Under the pieces are notes generated by a model. That model did no database searches and was not told the DNA's origin. It saw only the letters and a program-made list of their open reading frames with translations. Of a DNA stretch of 64,000 nt, positions 51,216 through 58,703 are shown one piece after another; within the stretch, counting starts at the first letter, position 1; the number at the start of each line of letters is the position of its first letter. A program made the position numbers and the translations under genes. Source of the DNA: Microbispora hainanensis (GTDB taxonomy: Bacteria; Actinomycetota; Actinomycetes; Streptosporangiales; Streptosporangiaceae); the NCBI RefSeq assembly GCF_036186745.1, contig NZ_CP108086.1, positions 3,224,001-3,288,000 on the forward strand, given 5' to 3'.

Positions 51216-51434
51216 TTATGGGACGCTGTAAAGGAACCAGAAGTTGTACTGGTATTCGCAGTGGTACCAGTCCCACAAGTGGTTCTGGACGCCGTAGTCC
51301 CCGTACCGATAGCAGTCGGACGAGTAGTAGTAGACGTTGCGAAGCGTATCGGCGTGTGCGGGGACGGCGGTCGCGGTGACCGTCAGCCCACTGACCAAAG
51401 CGCCGGCGACGGCTAAAGCTCTGAGTTTCCGCAC
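51216..51434 (-). CDS. Small secreted aromatic-rich protein, 72 aa
   Basis: Signal peptide LRALAVAGALVSGLTVTATAVPAHA with cleavage likely after AHA. The mature 44 residues are rich in Tyr, Trp and Phe (YYYSSDCYRYGDY, DWYHCEYQYNFWFLYSVP) with two Cys that could pair. GTG start with AGGAG 5 nt upstream on the minus strand. Family not recognised. It might be a surface-active or spore-coat-like peptide (guess). The 292-bp region to 51726 holds nothing else recognised. Confidence 0.6.
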   Translation of the reverse strand: MRKLRALAVAGALVSGLTVTATAVPAHADTLRNVYYYSSDCYRYGDYGVQNHLWDWYHCEYQYNFWFLYSVP

Positions 51435-51714
51435 TTAATCTCCTGACCGTGGATGTCGTGCCGAACTTCCACTGCGAAGCATTGCAGCGCGGGTGATATC
51501 GGTATAGGTCGCGTTGTTCGTCGCCGTTCTCCTGCGAGGTGACCTGCGGCTTTATCGGGCACGTGCTGAAACTTTCCCAGAGGATTTTCGGAGGTGCCCG
51601 GTGTCGTTGAAGCAGACGAGGGCGGGAGGCCGGTCGGTGCCGTACGCGGGAGCTGTCCCGGGGGCTGCGGAACCTGCTCAGAACGCGAGGACGTGAGGAT
51701 TGGATGCGCCCGGT

Positions 51715-51720
51715 TAGGTT
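51715..51720 (+). promoter_or_regulatory. Leaderless -10 box (TAGGTT) for the GNAT gene
   Basis: TAGGTT, then 6 nt, then the GTG at 51727. Confidence 0.5.
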
Positions 51721-51726
51721 GGTCGG

Positions 51727-52266
51727 GTGGCGATCTATGACGCTCTGCCGGCGGAGTTGGTGACCGAGCGGCTCCGGCTGCGGCGGTGGATGCCGTCGGA
51801 TGCCGAGGAGTATCGCGGGTTGTGGCTTGAGCGGGATGCGCGAGCGCTACGGCGGATCGACGCCGAGGGGCGCCCGACGGTCGAGGACATGCGCGGCCGG
51901 CTCGTCGACAACCCGCTGATGGCGGATCGAGGGCTCGGATTGCTGCCGATCGAGCTGCGAGACACCGGTGAGTTCATCGGGTACTGCGGATTGACCGTCG
52001 GCCAGGCGTCTTTCGACGAACCCGAGATCGCCTATGAGCTGGCACGACGAGCGCACGGCCATGGGTACGCGACAGAGGCCGCGCGTGCGATCGTCGAAGC
52101 CGCGACGCGTACGGGGCGGCGACGGCTCTGGGCGACCGTACGGGAGTGGAACGCCCCCTCGTTCCGCGTCCTCGAGAAGCTCGGTTTCCACTGGAGCGGC
52201 CGCATCACCGAGGACGCCGAACGCGGCAACACGATCTGGATGACGCGCGTACTCGAACCGAGGTAG
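51727..52266 (+). CDS. RimJ/RimL-type GNAT acetyltransferase
   Basis: A 179-aa protein with the RimL-like start LVTERLRLRRWMPSDAEEY, the acetyl-CoA loop YELARRAHGHGYATEAARAI and the C-terminal NAPSFRVLEKLGFHWSGRI. Substrate unknown; related proteins acetylate protein N-termini, aminoglycosides or other amines. It lies between the two IS copies. Confidence 0.85.
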   Translation: MAIYDALPAELVTERLRLRRWMPSDAEEYRGLWLERDARALRRIDAEGRPTVEDMRGRLVDNPLMADRGLGLLPIELRDTGEFIGYCGLTVGQASFDEPEIAYELARRAHGHGYATEAARAIVEAATRTGRRRLWATVREWNAPSFRVLEKLGFHWSGRITEDAERGNTIWMTRVLEPR

Positions 52267-52353
52267 AGAAACGGATCCCGCTGGGTGATCTCGCCAGCGC
52301 ATGTCGTGGTGGTCTCCCGCAAACAGGGTGGAGCCATATGCGCATAGATCACT

Positions 52354-53281
52354 GAACGTTTTTCATCCGCCGGGCGGCTAAGCCGGTCACAGCATGATCG
52401 CGATGCTCGGGTTTTCCTCATGATGTGGCGAAGCTCCTGGTAGACGGGTTGATCACCACAACCATCACCGTCATCGCCAGGAGCTTCGGGTGCTGTTCTA
52501 TCGTGCTGCCGTCGATTTGTCGCGTTCAACGCTGAACTACGTGGCCGGACTGATCCGCAGGCGGCGCAAGGCCATCGGATCGACGTGGCGGCGGCTCAAC
52601 CCCGGGCAGCAGGCGCTCCTGGTGCTGGTCTATCTGCGCAAGGGCGAGACATTCGCCGAGGTCGGAGCGGGTTTCGGAGTGTCGGCGGCCACCGCGTGGC
52701 GGTATGTGGAGGAAACCGTCGCCCTGCTGTCGGCTCGATCACCGAAACTGGCGACGGCGCTGCGGAAGGCCACGAAGGACGGCCTGCACTACCTGGTCTT
52801 GGACGGCACGCTCATCCGCACCGACCGAGTGAAGGCCGACCGGCCCTACTACTCGGGCAAGCATCGCGTGCATGGGATGAACGTGCAGGTCATCGCGGGA
52901 CCGGACGGGACCATCGTGTGGACCTCCGGTGCGCTGCCAGGCAAGACCCACGACCTGACCGCCGCCCGGATCTGGGGCATCCTGCGCGCGCTCGACCAAG
53001 CCGGGATCATCACCCTGGCCGACAAGGCCTATCAGGGCGCCGGGGCCGAGGTGCTGATCACGCCGTACAAGGGCAGGAACAAGCCCGAGTCTCAAAAGCA
53101 GGCCAACCGGTCACACGCCAAGCTCCGCGGGCCTGGTGAGCGCGCGAACGCCCAGCTCAAGAGTTGGCGCATCCTGCGCAAGCTGCGATGTAGCCCGAGC
53201 AAGACCGGCCACCTGGTCAAAGCCATCGCGGTCCTTCAGAACCATCGGGTAGCACACGCCTCCCGAGGATGAAATTGGCTC
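52354..53281 (+). mobile_element. IS5-type insertion sequence, copy 2 (928 bp)
   Basis: Same length and ends as copy 1 but in opposite orientation. The 3-bp target duplication is ACT (52351-52353 and 53282-53284). The matched duplication at each copy shows two separate insertions. Confidence 0.9.
52490..53272 (+). CDS. IS5-family DDE transposase, copy 2
   Basis: A 260-aa protein with no amino-acid difference from copy 1: helix-turn-helix, Asp105, Asp178 and Glu217 all kept. GTG start; GGAGCTTCGG lies just upstream. Both transposase genes point away from the 1.6-kb segment between the copies. Confidence 0.92.
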   Translation: MLFYRAAVDLSRSTLNYVAGLIRRRRKAIGSTWRRLNPGQQALLVLVYLRKGETFAEVGAGFGVSAATAWRYVEETVALLSARSPKLATALRKATKDGLHYLVLDGTLIRTDRVKADRPYYSGKHRVHGMNVQVIAGPDGTIVWTSGALPGKTHDLTAARIWGILRALDQAGIITLADKAYQGAGAEVLITPYKGRNKPESQKQANRSHAKLRGPGERANAQLKSWRILRKLRCSPSKTGHLVKAIAVLQNHRVAHASRG

Positions 53282-53326
53282 ACTAGAGTTGCCGCTTCGG
53301 CACTTGTTGAGATCTTGAAGGTGTGT

Positions 53327-54004
53327 ATGGCTCCGCGTCCGCAGCGGCTTCTCAGGTTCTTTGTTGCTTTTGCATGTTCGGCGGTGGTGGCAGGGTGCGG
53401 CACGCCTGAAACGCCTGCCGCGGCTCCACCTGCCGGCGTGCCTGCCGCCCTCGTCGACCGCCTGGTCACGTTGGAGCAGGATGGCACCGTCCGCATAGCT
53501 CAGCTCGATGTGGCGGGTCCCACGATGGAGATCTACGAGGACTACCAGTGCCCGGTGTGCCTGGAGTTCGAGCAGGGCGACAACGGCGCGTTCGTGCGGG
53601 AATTGGCCGTCAAAGGCGAGATAGCCGTCATGATCCACCCGATGACCATCTTCCAGGACGACATGCCGATCACTCGGGAGAACTCCCGACGGGCTCTGAT
53701 CGCCTCACTTTGCGTCCGGGACCCGAGCAAATGGCTGAGATATCACGACGAGCTGTACGCCCACCAGCCGGACGAGTTACAGAAGGGCGGGTTCCCCAAC
53801 GAGCAGCTCGTGCAGCTCGCGAGCAAGGTCGGCATTCCGGCCGAGGAGTTCGCCGAGTGTCTCACGTCTCCGGAGACCGCGAAGCGGGCCGACGACGTCA
53901 CCGCCTTGGGCTTCAGCAGAGGAGTGGAAGGCACTCCCACGATCCGATATCAGGGCCAGGATCTCGATTGGTCGATCAACTGGCGTGAGACGGGGCAGGG
54001 ATGA
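53327..54004 (+). CDS. DsbA-like thioredoxin-fold lipoprotein
   Basis: A 225-aa predicted lipoprotein: hydrophobic stretch FFVAFACSAVVAGC with lipobox Cys24. The thioredoxin-like domain has CPVC at residues 75-78 (YEDYQCPVCLEFE) and the cis-Pro loop GVEGTPTIRY. It would act as a membrane-tethered thiol oxidoreductase outside the cytoplasm. GAAGG precedes the ATG at 53327. It begins 46 bp after an IS end, so its promoter may have been replaced by the IS. Confidence 0.82.
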   Translation: MAPRPQRLLRFFVAFACSAVVAGCGTPETPAAAPPAGVPAALVDRLVTLEQDGTVRIAQLDVAGPTMEIYEDYQCPVCLEFEQGDNGAFVRELAVKGEIAVMIHPMTIFQDDMPITRENSRRALIASLCVRDPSKWLRYHDELYAHQPDELQKGGFPNEQLVQLASKVGIPAEEFAECLTSPETAKRADDVTALGFSRGVEGTPTIRYQGQDLDWSINWRETGQG

Positions 54005-54117
54005 CATTCCGTCCACGATGAGGGCGGGCTTTGGTGAAGGCGCTCCCGCCGCCGCGGCTCGCGACGGCGGAGCTGTGGTGATGACAGTCAGCCCGGTTCC
54101 TGGCACTCTGCCCGATC

Positions 54118-54579
54118 ATGGGAGTCCTCTACGACTATTTCAGGGCGGCCACGGACGGCGAGGCCGTGGACGTCTTCGACTGGCCGGCCGGTCCCACCTG
54201 CCGGCCTCCCGGCGTGGAGCCGAAGGACAGCGCCGAACTCAAGAACATCGACCCGCACGTGATGATGGGAACTCTCGAAGCGCTGCTCACCGGCGGCCGA
54301 TACGAGGACATCACCGCGCGGCCCCGGCACTCCGCCCCGCTGAGATTCAGCGAGGACGGAGGGCAGGGAGTCATGACCGTCACCGACGAGTTCACCTCGG
54401 CACTCGCCGCCACCACCGATGACCGGATCCGCGCCGTAGCGCAGCCCTGGTCCGAGACGGAGGAGTTCTGGGGCCACGCGGACCCGGCCGACCTCGCAGA
54501 GCTCCTCCACGACCTGCGCGATCTCGCGGTACGGGCCACCCGGCACCGGCACCACCTGTACTGCTGGATGTCTCTCTGA
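54118..54579 (+). CDS. Hypothetical protein, 153 aa
   Basis: Begins GVLYDYFRAATDGEAVDVFD and contains AELKNIDPHVMMGTLEALLT; the middle predicts a mixed alpha/beta soluble protein with several Trp near the end (VAQPWSETEEFWGHADP). It resembles uncharacterised actinobacterial proteins, perhaps DUF1877-like, which occur singly or near toxin immunity genes. I cannot assign a function. CDS status rests on codon use and neighbour spacing. Confidence 0.6.
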   Translation: MGVLYDYFRAATDGEAVDVFDWPAGPTCRPPGVEPKDSAELKNIDPHVMMGTLEALLTGGRYEDITARPRHSAPLRFSEDGGQGVMTVTDEFTSALAATTDDRIRAVAQPWSETEEFWGHADPADLAELLHDLRDLAVRATRHRHHLYCWMSL

Positions 54580-54615
54580 CGCCACACGGACAGGCAGGAC
54601 CGTCGTCGATCCTGC

Positions 54616-55071
54616 CTAGCAGCAGGACTTGTCCGTGCTCGCCGTCTCGTTCTGGGCATCGTCCGTGGCGCAGCAGACGGGGTCGGCCTGCTTGGTGAGG
54701 CTGTCGGCGTCGGCCTTGACCACGTACACCTCCCAGGGCTCGTTGCCGGGACCGTGGACCCACACCTTGTCCTGCAGGGCGTAGCAGCAGGTGGTGTCGT
54801 TCTCCTCGAAGGTCGCGAGGCCGGCCTCCTTCAGGCGTTCGGTCGCGGCGGTGACCTGGGCGGTGTCCTCGACCTCGACGCCGAGGTGGTCCATCCGGGT
54901 CGGCTCGCCCGCCTCGCCCTCCAGCAGGACGAGCTTGAGCGGGGGCTCGGCGATGGCGAAGTTGGCGTACCCGGGCCGCCGCTTGGCGGGCTCGACGCCG
55001 AACAGCTTGGAGTAGAACGCGATCGAGCCTTCGAGGTCGGCGACGCGCAGAGCGAGTTGGACGCGGGACAT
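54616..55071 (-). CDS. arsI: ArsI/CadI-type VOC protein, predicted C-As lyase
   Basis: A 151-aa VOC dioxygenase. Metal ligands are inferred as Gln5, His62 and Glu114, and the vicinal Cys pair is Cys95-Cys96 in TTCCYALQDKVWV, the arsenical-binding feature of ArsI. A Cys-rich tail (PVCCATDD, KSCC) is also typical. ArsI cleaves the C-As bond of trivalent methyl- and aromatic arsenicals to give arsenite. It is divergent from the arsR-type gene and likely controlled by it. Confidence 0.85.
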   Translation of the reverse strand: MSRVQLALRVADLEGSIAFYSKLFGVEPAKRRPGYANFAIAEPPLKLVLLEGEAGEPTRMDHLGVEVEDTAQVTAATERLKEAGLATFEENDTTCCYALQDKVWVHGPGNEPWEVYVVKADADSLTKQADPVCCATDDAQNETASTDKSCC

Positions 55072-55177
55072 GGGTGTCCTCCTATAGCGGCCGGACTGAC
55101 TGCTTGCTTCGATGAACTTCTAATCAATGGATACCCGGAGTTTGTGGCTCTGCATAGACCTGTGTCAAATTAGAGAC
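55072..55177. promoter_or_regulatory. arsI-arsR divergent control region
   Basis: A 106-bp gap, AT-richer than its flanks, between divergent arsI and arsR. A possible arsR promoter is TTTGTG (55141-55146), 18 nt, TCAAAT (55165-55170), 7 nt before the ATG. The repressor site is expected here (CTAATCAATGGAT region near 55120-55132), but I see no clean dyad. Confidence 0.4.
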
Positions 55178-55561
55178 ATGTCGAAGCATGAGCTGCCGAT
55201 CATCGACGCGGGCGTGCCCGATGCGGCCTGCTGCGCGCCGCTGGCGTGCGCGCCGTTGTCGGAGAGCGAGGCCGCCGAGCTGGCGCCGCTGTTCAAGGCG
55301 ATCGCCGACCCCGTACGGCTGCGCCTGCTGTCGCTGATCGCCTGCCACGAGGGCGGCGAGACCTGCGTGTGCGACCTGACGGCGGCCTTCGACCTGACCC
55401 CGCCCACGATCAGCCACCACCTCAAGGTGCTCAAGCAGGCCGGGCTGATCGACTCCGAACGCCGGGGCACCTGGGTGTACTACTGGATCAAGCCCGAGGT
55501 CCTGGCCCGCATGTCGGCGCTGATCGGCCCGGCGTCGCCCGCCCTCGCCGGTACGGCCTGA
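55178..55561 (+). CDS. arsR: ArsR-family arsenite-type repressor
   Basis: A 127-aa winged-helix repressor. Sensor Cys63 and Cys65 lie in ETCVCDLT at the alpha-3 helix, the classic arsenite/antimonite site. Extra Cys18, Cys19 and Cys24 (AACCAPLACAP) in the N-terminal arm suggest an added binding site. The recognition helix is in LTPPTISHHLKVLKQAGL. The ATG at 55178 is preferred to an upstream GTG/ATG extension. It precedes arsM by 30 bp, probably in one operon. Confidence 0.88.
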   Translation: MSKHELPIIDAGVPDAACCAPLACAPLSESEAAELAPLFKAIADPVRLRLLSLIACHEGGETCVCDLTAAFDLTPPTISHHLKVLKQAGLIDSERRGTWVYYWIKPEVLARMSALIGPASPALAGTA

Positions 55562-55591
55562 CCACGGGCACCATCAAAGATGGAGAGGCTC

Positions 55592-56833
55592 ATGTCCGAG
55601 AACGTGGAAGAGGTCAGAGCCGGCGTCGTCGCCCGCTACGGCGAACTGGCCAGAGCCGCGCAGGCGGGCGAGCGGGTCGTCGAGCCGCAGGAGGTCACCG
55701 GCGGATGCTTCGGCGCGGCCGGCTACGACGACACCACCGGCCTGCCCGACGGAGCCCTCCGGGCCAGCCTCGGCTGCGGCAACCCGGTCGCCGTCGCCGA
55801 TCTCCAGCCCGGCGAGACCGTCCTCGACCTGGGATCGGGCGGCGGCATCGACGTCCTGCTGTCGGCCCGCAGGGTCGGCCCGACCGGCAAGGCGTACGGC
55901 CTGGACGCCACCCCCGAGATGATCGAGCTGGCCAAGGCCAACGCCGCCGAGGCCGGGGCGGCCAACGTCGAGTTCCTGCACGGCCACATCGAAGACGTCC
56001 CGCTTCCCGATGACAGCGTGGACGTCGTCATCTCCAACTGCGTCATCAACCTGTCCGCCGACAAACCCCGGGTGCTCGCCGAGGCCTTCCGCGTCCTCAG
56101 GCCCGGCGGCAGGCTCGGTGTCTCCGACGTCATCGCCGACGACGGGCTCGACCCCGCCCAGCGTGCCGAGGCCGAACGCCTCGTCGGCTGCACCGTCGGC
56201 ACCCTCACCGAATCCGAGTATCGCGCCCTGCTCGCGAAGGCCGGGTTCACCACGTACACGATCACGCGCACGCACGCCGCGGCCGGGGGGCTCCACTCGG
56301 CGATCATCCGGGCGGCCACGCCCGCGGCGCCGTCCGGCGTGACCATCCGTCCGATGCGGGAGAGCGACGCGGCGCGGGTGCTCGCGATCTACCAGGCCGG
56401 TCTCGATGGGGGGAACGCCAGCTTCGAGACCACGGCGCCGGACTGGCGGGCGTTCGACGCCGCGAAGCTGCCGCTTCACCGGCACGTCGCCGTGGACACC
56501 GCCAGCGGGGAGGTCGTCGGCTGGATCGCGGTCAGCGCCGTCTCGTCCCGCTGTGTGTACGCCGGGGTGGTCGAGCACTCCGTGTATGTCCACCCAGACC
56601 ACGGCGGCCGGGGAATCGGGCCGGCGCTCCTGAACGCGCTCATCCAGTCGACCGAGACCGCGGGCATCTGGACCATCCAGTCGGGCGTCTTCCCCGAGAA
56701 CACCGCCAGCCTGCGCCTCCACGAGAAGGCCGGCTTCCGCGTCGTCGGCACCCGCCACCGCATCGGCCGCCACCACGGCCGCTGGCGCGACGTCGTCTTC
56801 ATCGAACGCCGCAGCAGCGCCACTGGCCTGTGA
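55592..56833 (+). CDS. arsM: ArsM arsenite methyltransferase fused to ArsN1-like acetyltransferase
   Basis: A 413-aa fusion from the ATG at 55592 (GGAGAGG just upstream). Residues 1-245 are an ArsM methyltransferase: SAM motif VLDLGSGGGIDVLL and the four arsenic-binding Cys at 39, 62, 150 and 200 (GGCFGA, SLGCGNP, SNCVINL, LVGCTVG). Residues about 250-413 are a GNAT of the phosphinothricin acetyltransferase/ArsN1 type (NASFETTAPDW, GVVEHSVYVHP, GIWTIQSGVFPENTASLRLH, GRHHGRWRDVVFIERR). ArsM makes methylarsenicals; ArsN1 acetylates arsinothricin, an organoarsenical antibiotic. The fusion joins both steps in one chain. Confidence 0.87.
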   Translation: MSENVEEVRAGVVARYGELARAAQAGERVVEPQEVTGGCFGAAGYDDTTGLPDGALRASLGCGNPVAVADLQPGETVLDLGSGGGIDVLLSARRVGPTGKAYGLDATPEMIELAKANAAEAGAANVEFLHGHIEDVPLPDDSVDVVISNCVINLSADKPRVLAEAFRVLRPGGRLGVSDVIADDGLDPAQRAEAERLVGCTVGTLTESEYRALLAKAGFTTYTITRTHAAAGGLHSAIIRAATPAAPSGVTIRPMRESDAARVLAIYQAGLDGGNASFETTAPDWRAFDAAKLPLHRHVAVDTASGEVVGWIAVSAVSSRCVYAGVVEHSVYVHPDHGGRGIGPALLNALIQSTETAGIWTIQSGVFPENTASLRLHEKAGFRVVGTRHRIGRHHGRWRDVVFIERRSSATGL

Positions 56834-56926
56834 CCTACCGTCCAGGCCGTGGGACACGGCCGAGCCGGCCGAACTGATCCGCCGGAGGTGGGCGACCGCC
56901 GGGATCGCGTAGCCGGCTCCGTCGCC

Positions 56927-57658
56927 TCAGGGTTCGGGCCGCAGGAGGGCGACCGTTCTGGTGCCGATCTTGAAGGACCCGCACGTACGCAGGCGGTCGG
57001 TGCGCGGCGCCTTCCGTCCGCGGACCGCCACCGCGATCACCGCGTTCTCGCCGAGCACCGAGCCGAGGGTGTCGAGCATGCCGACGACCCCGTCCGCGCC
57101 GTTGGGGCCGTGCCAGGACGTCTGCTCGCCATAGGGCACGTCGGTGATGACCACGTCCGGCGGGCGTACGGAGAGGAAACGGCGGAGCCGGCCGGCGTCG
57201 AAAACGTCGGCCTGATACACGGCGTTGGGCAGGTCACCGCCGTCGCCGCTGAGCGTGTCCGCGAGCCGGTGCGCCGCCTCGGCCGCCGTGGTGTGGGAGG
57301 CGCGGCCCCAGCGCGCGGCCTGTTCGCCGAGATGGGCGGCACGTGCCATCAGCCCGGCGCGCGTCAGCAGGGCCAGGTTCCGCTCGGCCAGCTCGACGGC
57401 GGCCGGATCGATGTCGGAGGCCAGCGCGGCCGAGATCCGGCGTCGGTGCAGCAGCCCGATCACGGTCAGCAGATAGCCGCTGCCGCAGCACGGATCCCAC
57501 ACCGTGGCGTTGCCGCCGCCTCGCAGCGCCATCGCGCGCTGGAACATCTCGCTGGCCAGCCGTACGGGGAAGGCGGGGAACCCCGGAGCCGAGTGCAGCA
57601 CCGCGCCGCCGGCCAGATCGGCGTAGTCCGCCCGGACGGTCGCGTGCCGGTAGGTCAC
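56927..57658 (-). CDS. AviRa-type 23S rRNA guanine methyltransferase
   Basis: A 243-aa protein close in layout to AviRa of the avilamycin producer (methylates G2535 of 23S rRNA): VLHSAPGFPAFPVRLASEMF, then WDPCCGSGYLLTVIGLLHRR as SAM motif I, and catalytic VVITDVPYGEQTSW. AviRa gives resistance to orthosomycins. The GTG start at 57658 matches the AviRa N-terminus (TYRHATV). No avilamycin-like biosynthetic genes are in the window. The exact site modified is inferred. Confidence 0.78.
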   Translation of the reverse strand: MTYRHATVRADYADLAGGAVLHSAPGFPAFPVRLASEMFQRAMALRGGGNATVWDPCCGSGYLLTVIGLLHRRRISAALASDIDPAAVELAERNLALLTRAGLMARAAHLGEQAARWGRASHTTAAEAAHRLADTLSGDGGDLPNAVYQADVFDAGRLRRFLSVRPPDVVITDVPYGEQTSWHGPNGADGVVGMLDTLGSVLGENAVIAVAVRGRKAPRTDRLRTCGSFKIGTRTVALLRPEP

Positions 57659-57868
57659 GGCGCGAGGCCGAACTGCGCGGGCCGGTCGCCTGCACCGCTG
57701 ACAATCCGTCGCCGGTCCCCGGTGGCGTCGCCGGCCGGGTCCGTCGCCCCCACCTCGGCGCATCCGTACGCGACATGCCAGTCGATGTCATGGATTGTCA
57801 CGTTTTAGGACGCTATCAGTGCCGTCCACCCATTTTTTGAGAGCTCCTCGCGGGGCCTCCTCGAGAGG
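57659..57868. other. Gap with 9-bp inverted repeat upstream of the aviRa-like gene
   Basis: No gene. TGACAATCC (57699-57707) and GGATTGTCA (57792-57800) are exact inverse complements 84 nt apart, flanking the region that should hold the aviRa-like promoter. A TTTTTTG run follows at about 57833. Confidence 0.4.
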
Positions 57869-58501
57869 TCAGCGGTCGCGGTGGCGGCGGAACCTGCCGC
57901 TGACTCCGCCGAACAGCGCCATGCCCTTGATCACGATCACCGGCGCCGACGGGTCGGCGTCCGGGCTGTTGTGCACGTCGTAGCCGCCGAAGATGCCGAC
58001 GCCCTCGCAGCGCACCTCGACCCCCTCCGGGAGGATGATCTCGGCACCGCCGAAGATGGCGTTGACGGTGATCTCGACCTCCTTCGCCTCGAACACGGCC
58101 TCGGACAGGTCGAACTTGATGCCGCCGAAGACGGCCAGCGCCGTGGTCTTCCGCCGTACCCGCCAGCGGCCCTTGCGCTCGGCGCCGCCGAAGATGGCGA
58201 CGACGTTGTCGGGCTGGGTGCTCTCGCCCGGCGCGTAGGAGATGGCGCTGGCGCCCGCCGTGAAGGACGCCGGGCTCGTGGCGGAGCGGTGCCGCTCGAC
58301 CTGGAGATCCTGGGTGAGGAGCTCGAGCTCTCCCACGGTCTTGGCCTGATAGAGGCTGTCGAGCCGCTCGGAGTATTCGTCGTGGCTCAGCTGACCCGTG
58401 CTCAGGGCCTCGCCGAGCAGGGCGGCGACCTGGTCCCTGTTCTGGTCCGAGGCGCGCAGGTGAGACGTGGGGGAGTCCCGACGCTGAGGGGCATTTTCCA
58501 T
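57869..58501 (-). CDS. DUF1707 SHOCT-like protein with LiaF-type C-terminal domain
   Basis: About 210 aa. The N-terminal DUF1707 domain (LRASDQNRDQVAALLGEALS, LSHDEYSERLDSLYQAKTVG) is joined by a linker to a beta-helical LiaF/DUF2154-like region with repeated IFGGAE/VFGGIK motifs (VVAIFGGAERKG; LAVFGGIKFDL; NAIFGGAEIILPEG; GIFGGYDV; ALFGGVSG). Such proteins sit at the membrane and modulate envelope stress signalling. The start at 58501 is supported by TATCGT 7 nt upstream. No two-component genes are adjacent. Confidence 0.85.
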   Translation of the reverse strand: MENAPQRRDSPTSHLRASDQNRDQVAALLGEALSTGQLSHDEYSERLDSLYQAKTVGELELLTQDLQVERHRSATSPASFTAGASAISYAPGESTQPDNVVAIFGGAERKGRWRVRRKTTALAVFGGIKFDLSEAVFEAKEVEITVNAIFGGAEIILPEGVEVRCEGVGIFGGYDVHNSPDADPSAPVIVIKGMALFGGVSGRFRRHRDR

Positions 58502-58508
58502 GCTGGTC

Positions 58509-58514
58509 ACGATA
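58509..58514 (-). promoter_or_regulatory. Leaderless -10 box (TATCGT) for the DUF1707 gene
   Basis: TATCGT on the minus strand, 7 nt before the ATG at 58501. Confidence 0.45.
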
Positions 58515-58616
58515 GTTCTCATTCGGCCCGGCAGGGAGTTCGTCCCGCTTCGAAATGTTCCTGTAGCCGGCCGTCGAGGGAGCGGGTGAACGCCGGTCGC
58601 CCGCGCTTTCGATGGC

Positions 58617-58650
58617 GAAGGCCCCTTCCCTCGCCCGGGAAGGGGCCTTC
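58617..58650. terminator. Strong hairpin downstream of azoR
   Basis: GAAGGCCCCTTCCC and GGGAAGGGGCCTTC, perfect 14-bp arms with a 6-nt loop; it follows the azoR gene read on the minus strand. A short tandem repeat of GCCGGTCGAA (58651-58690) lies between it and azoR. Confidence 0.8.
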
Positions 58651-58703
58651 GCCGGTCGAAGCCGGTCGAATGCCGGTCGAATGCCGGAGTCCTGCCGGAG
58701 TCC

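Noticed and set aside
49795-53281. Composite transposon formed by two IS copies
   Set aside because: Outer flanks differ (CTT on the left, ACT on the right) while each IS has its own matching duplication, so the unit did not transpose as a whole.
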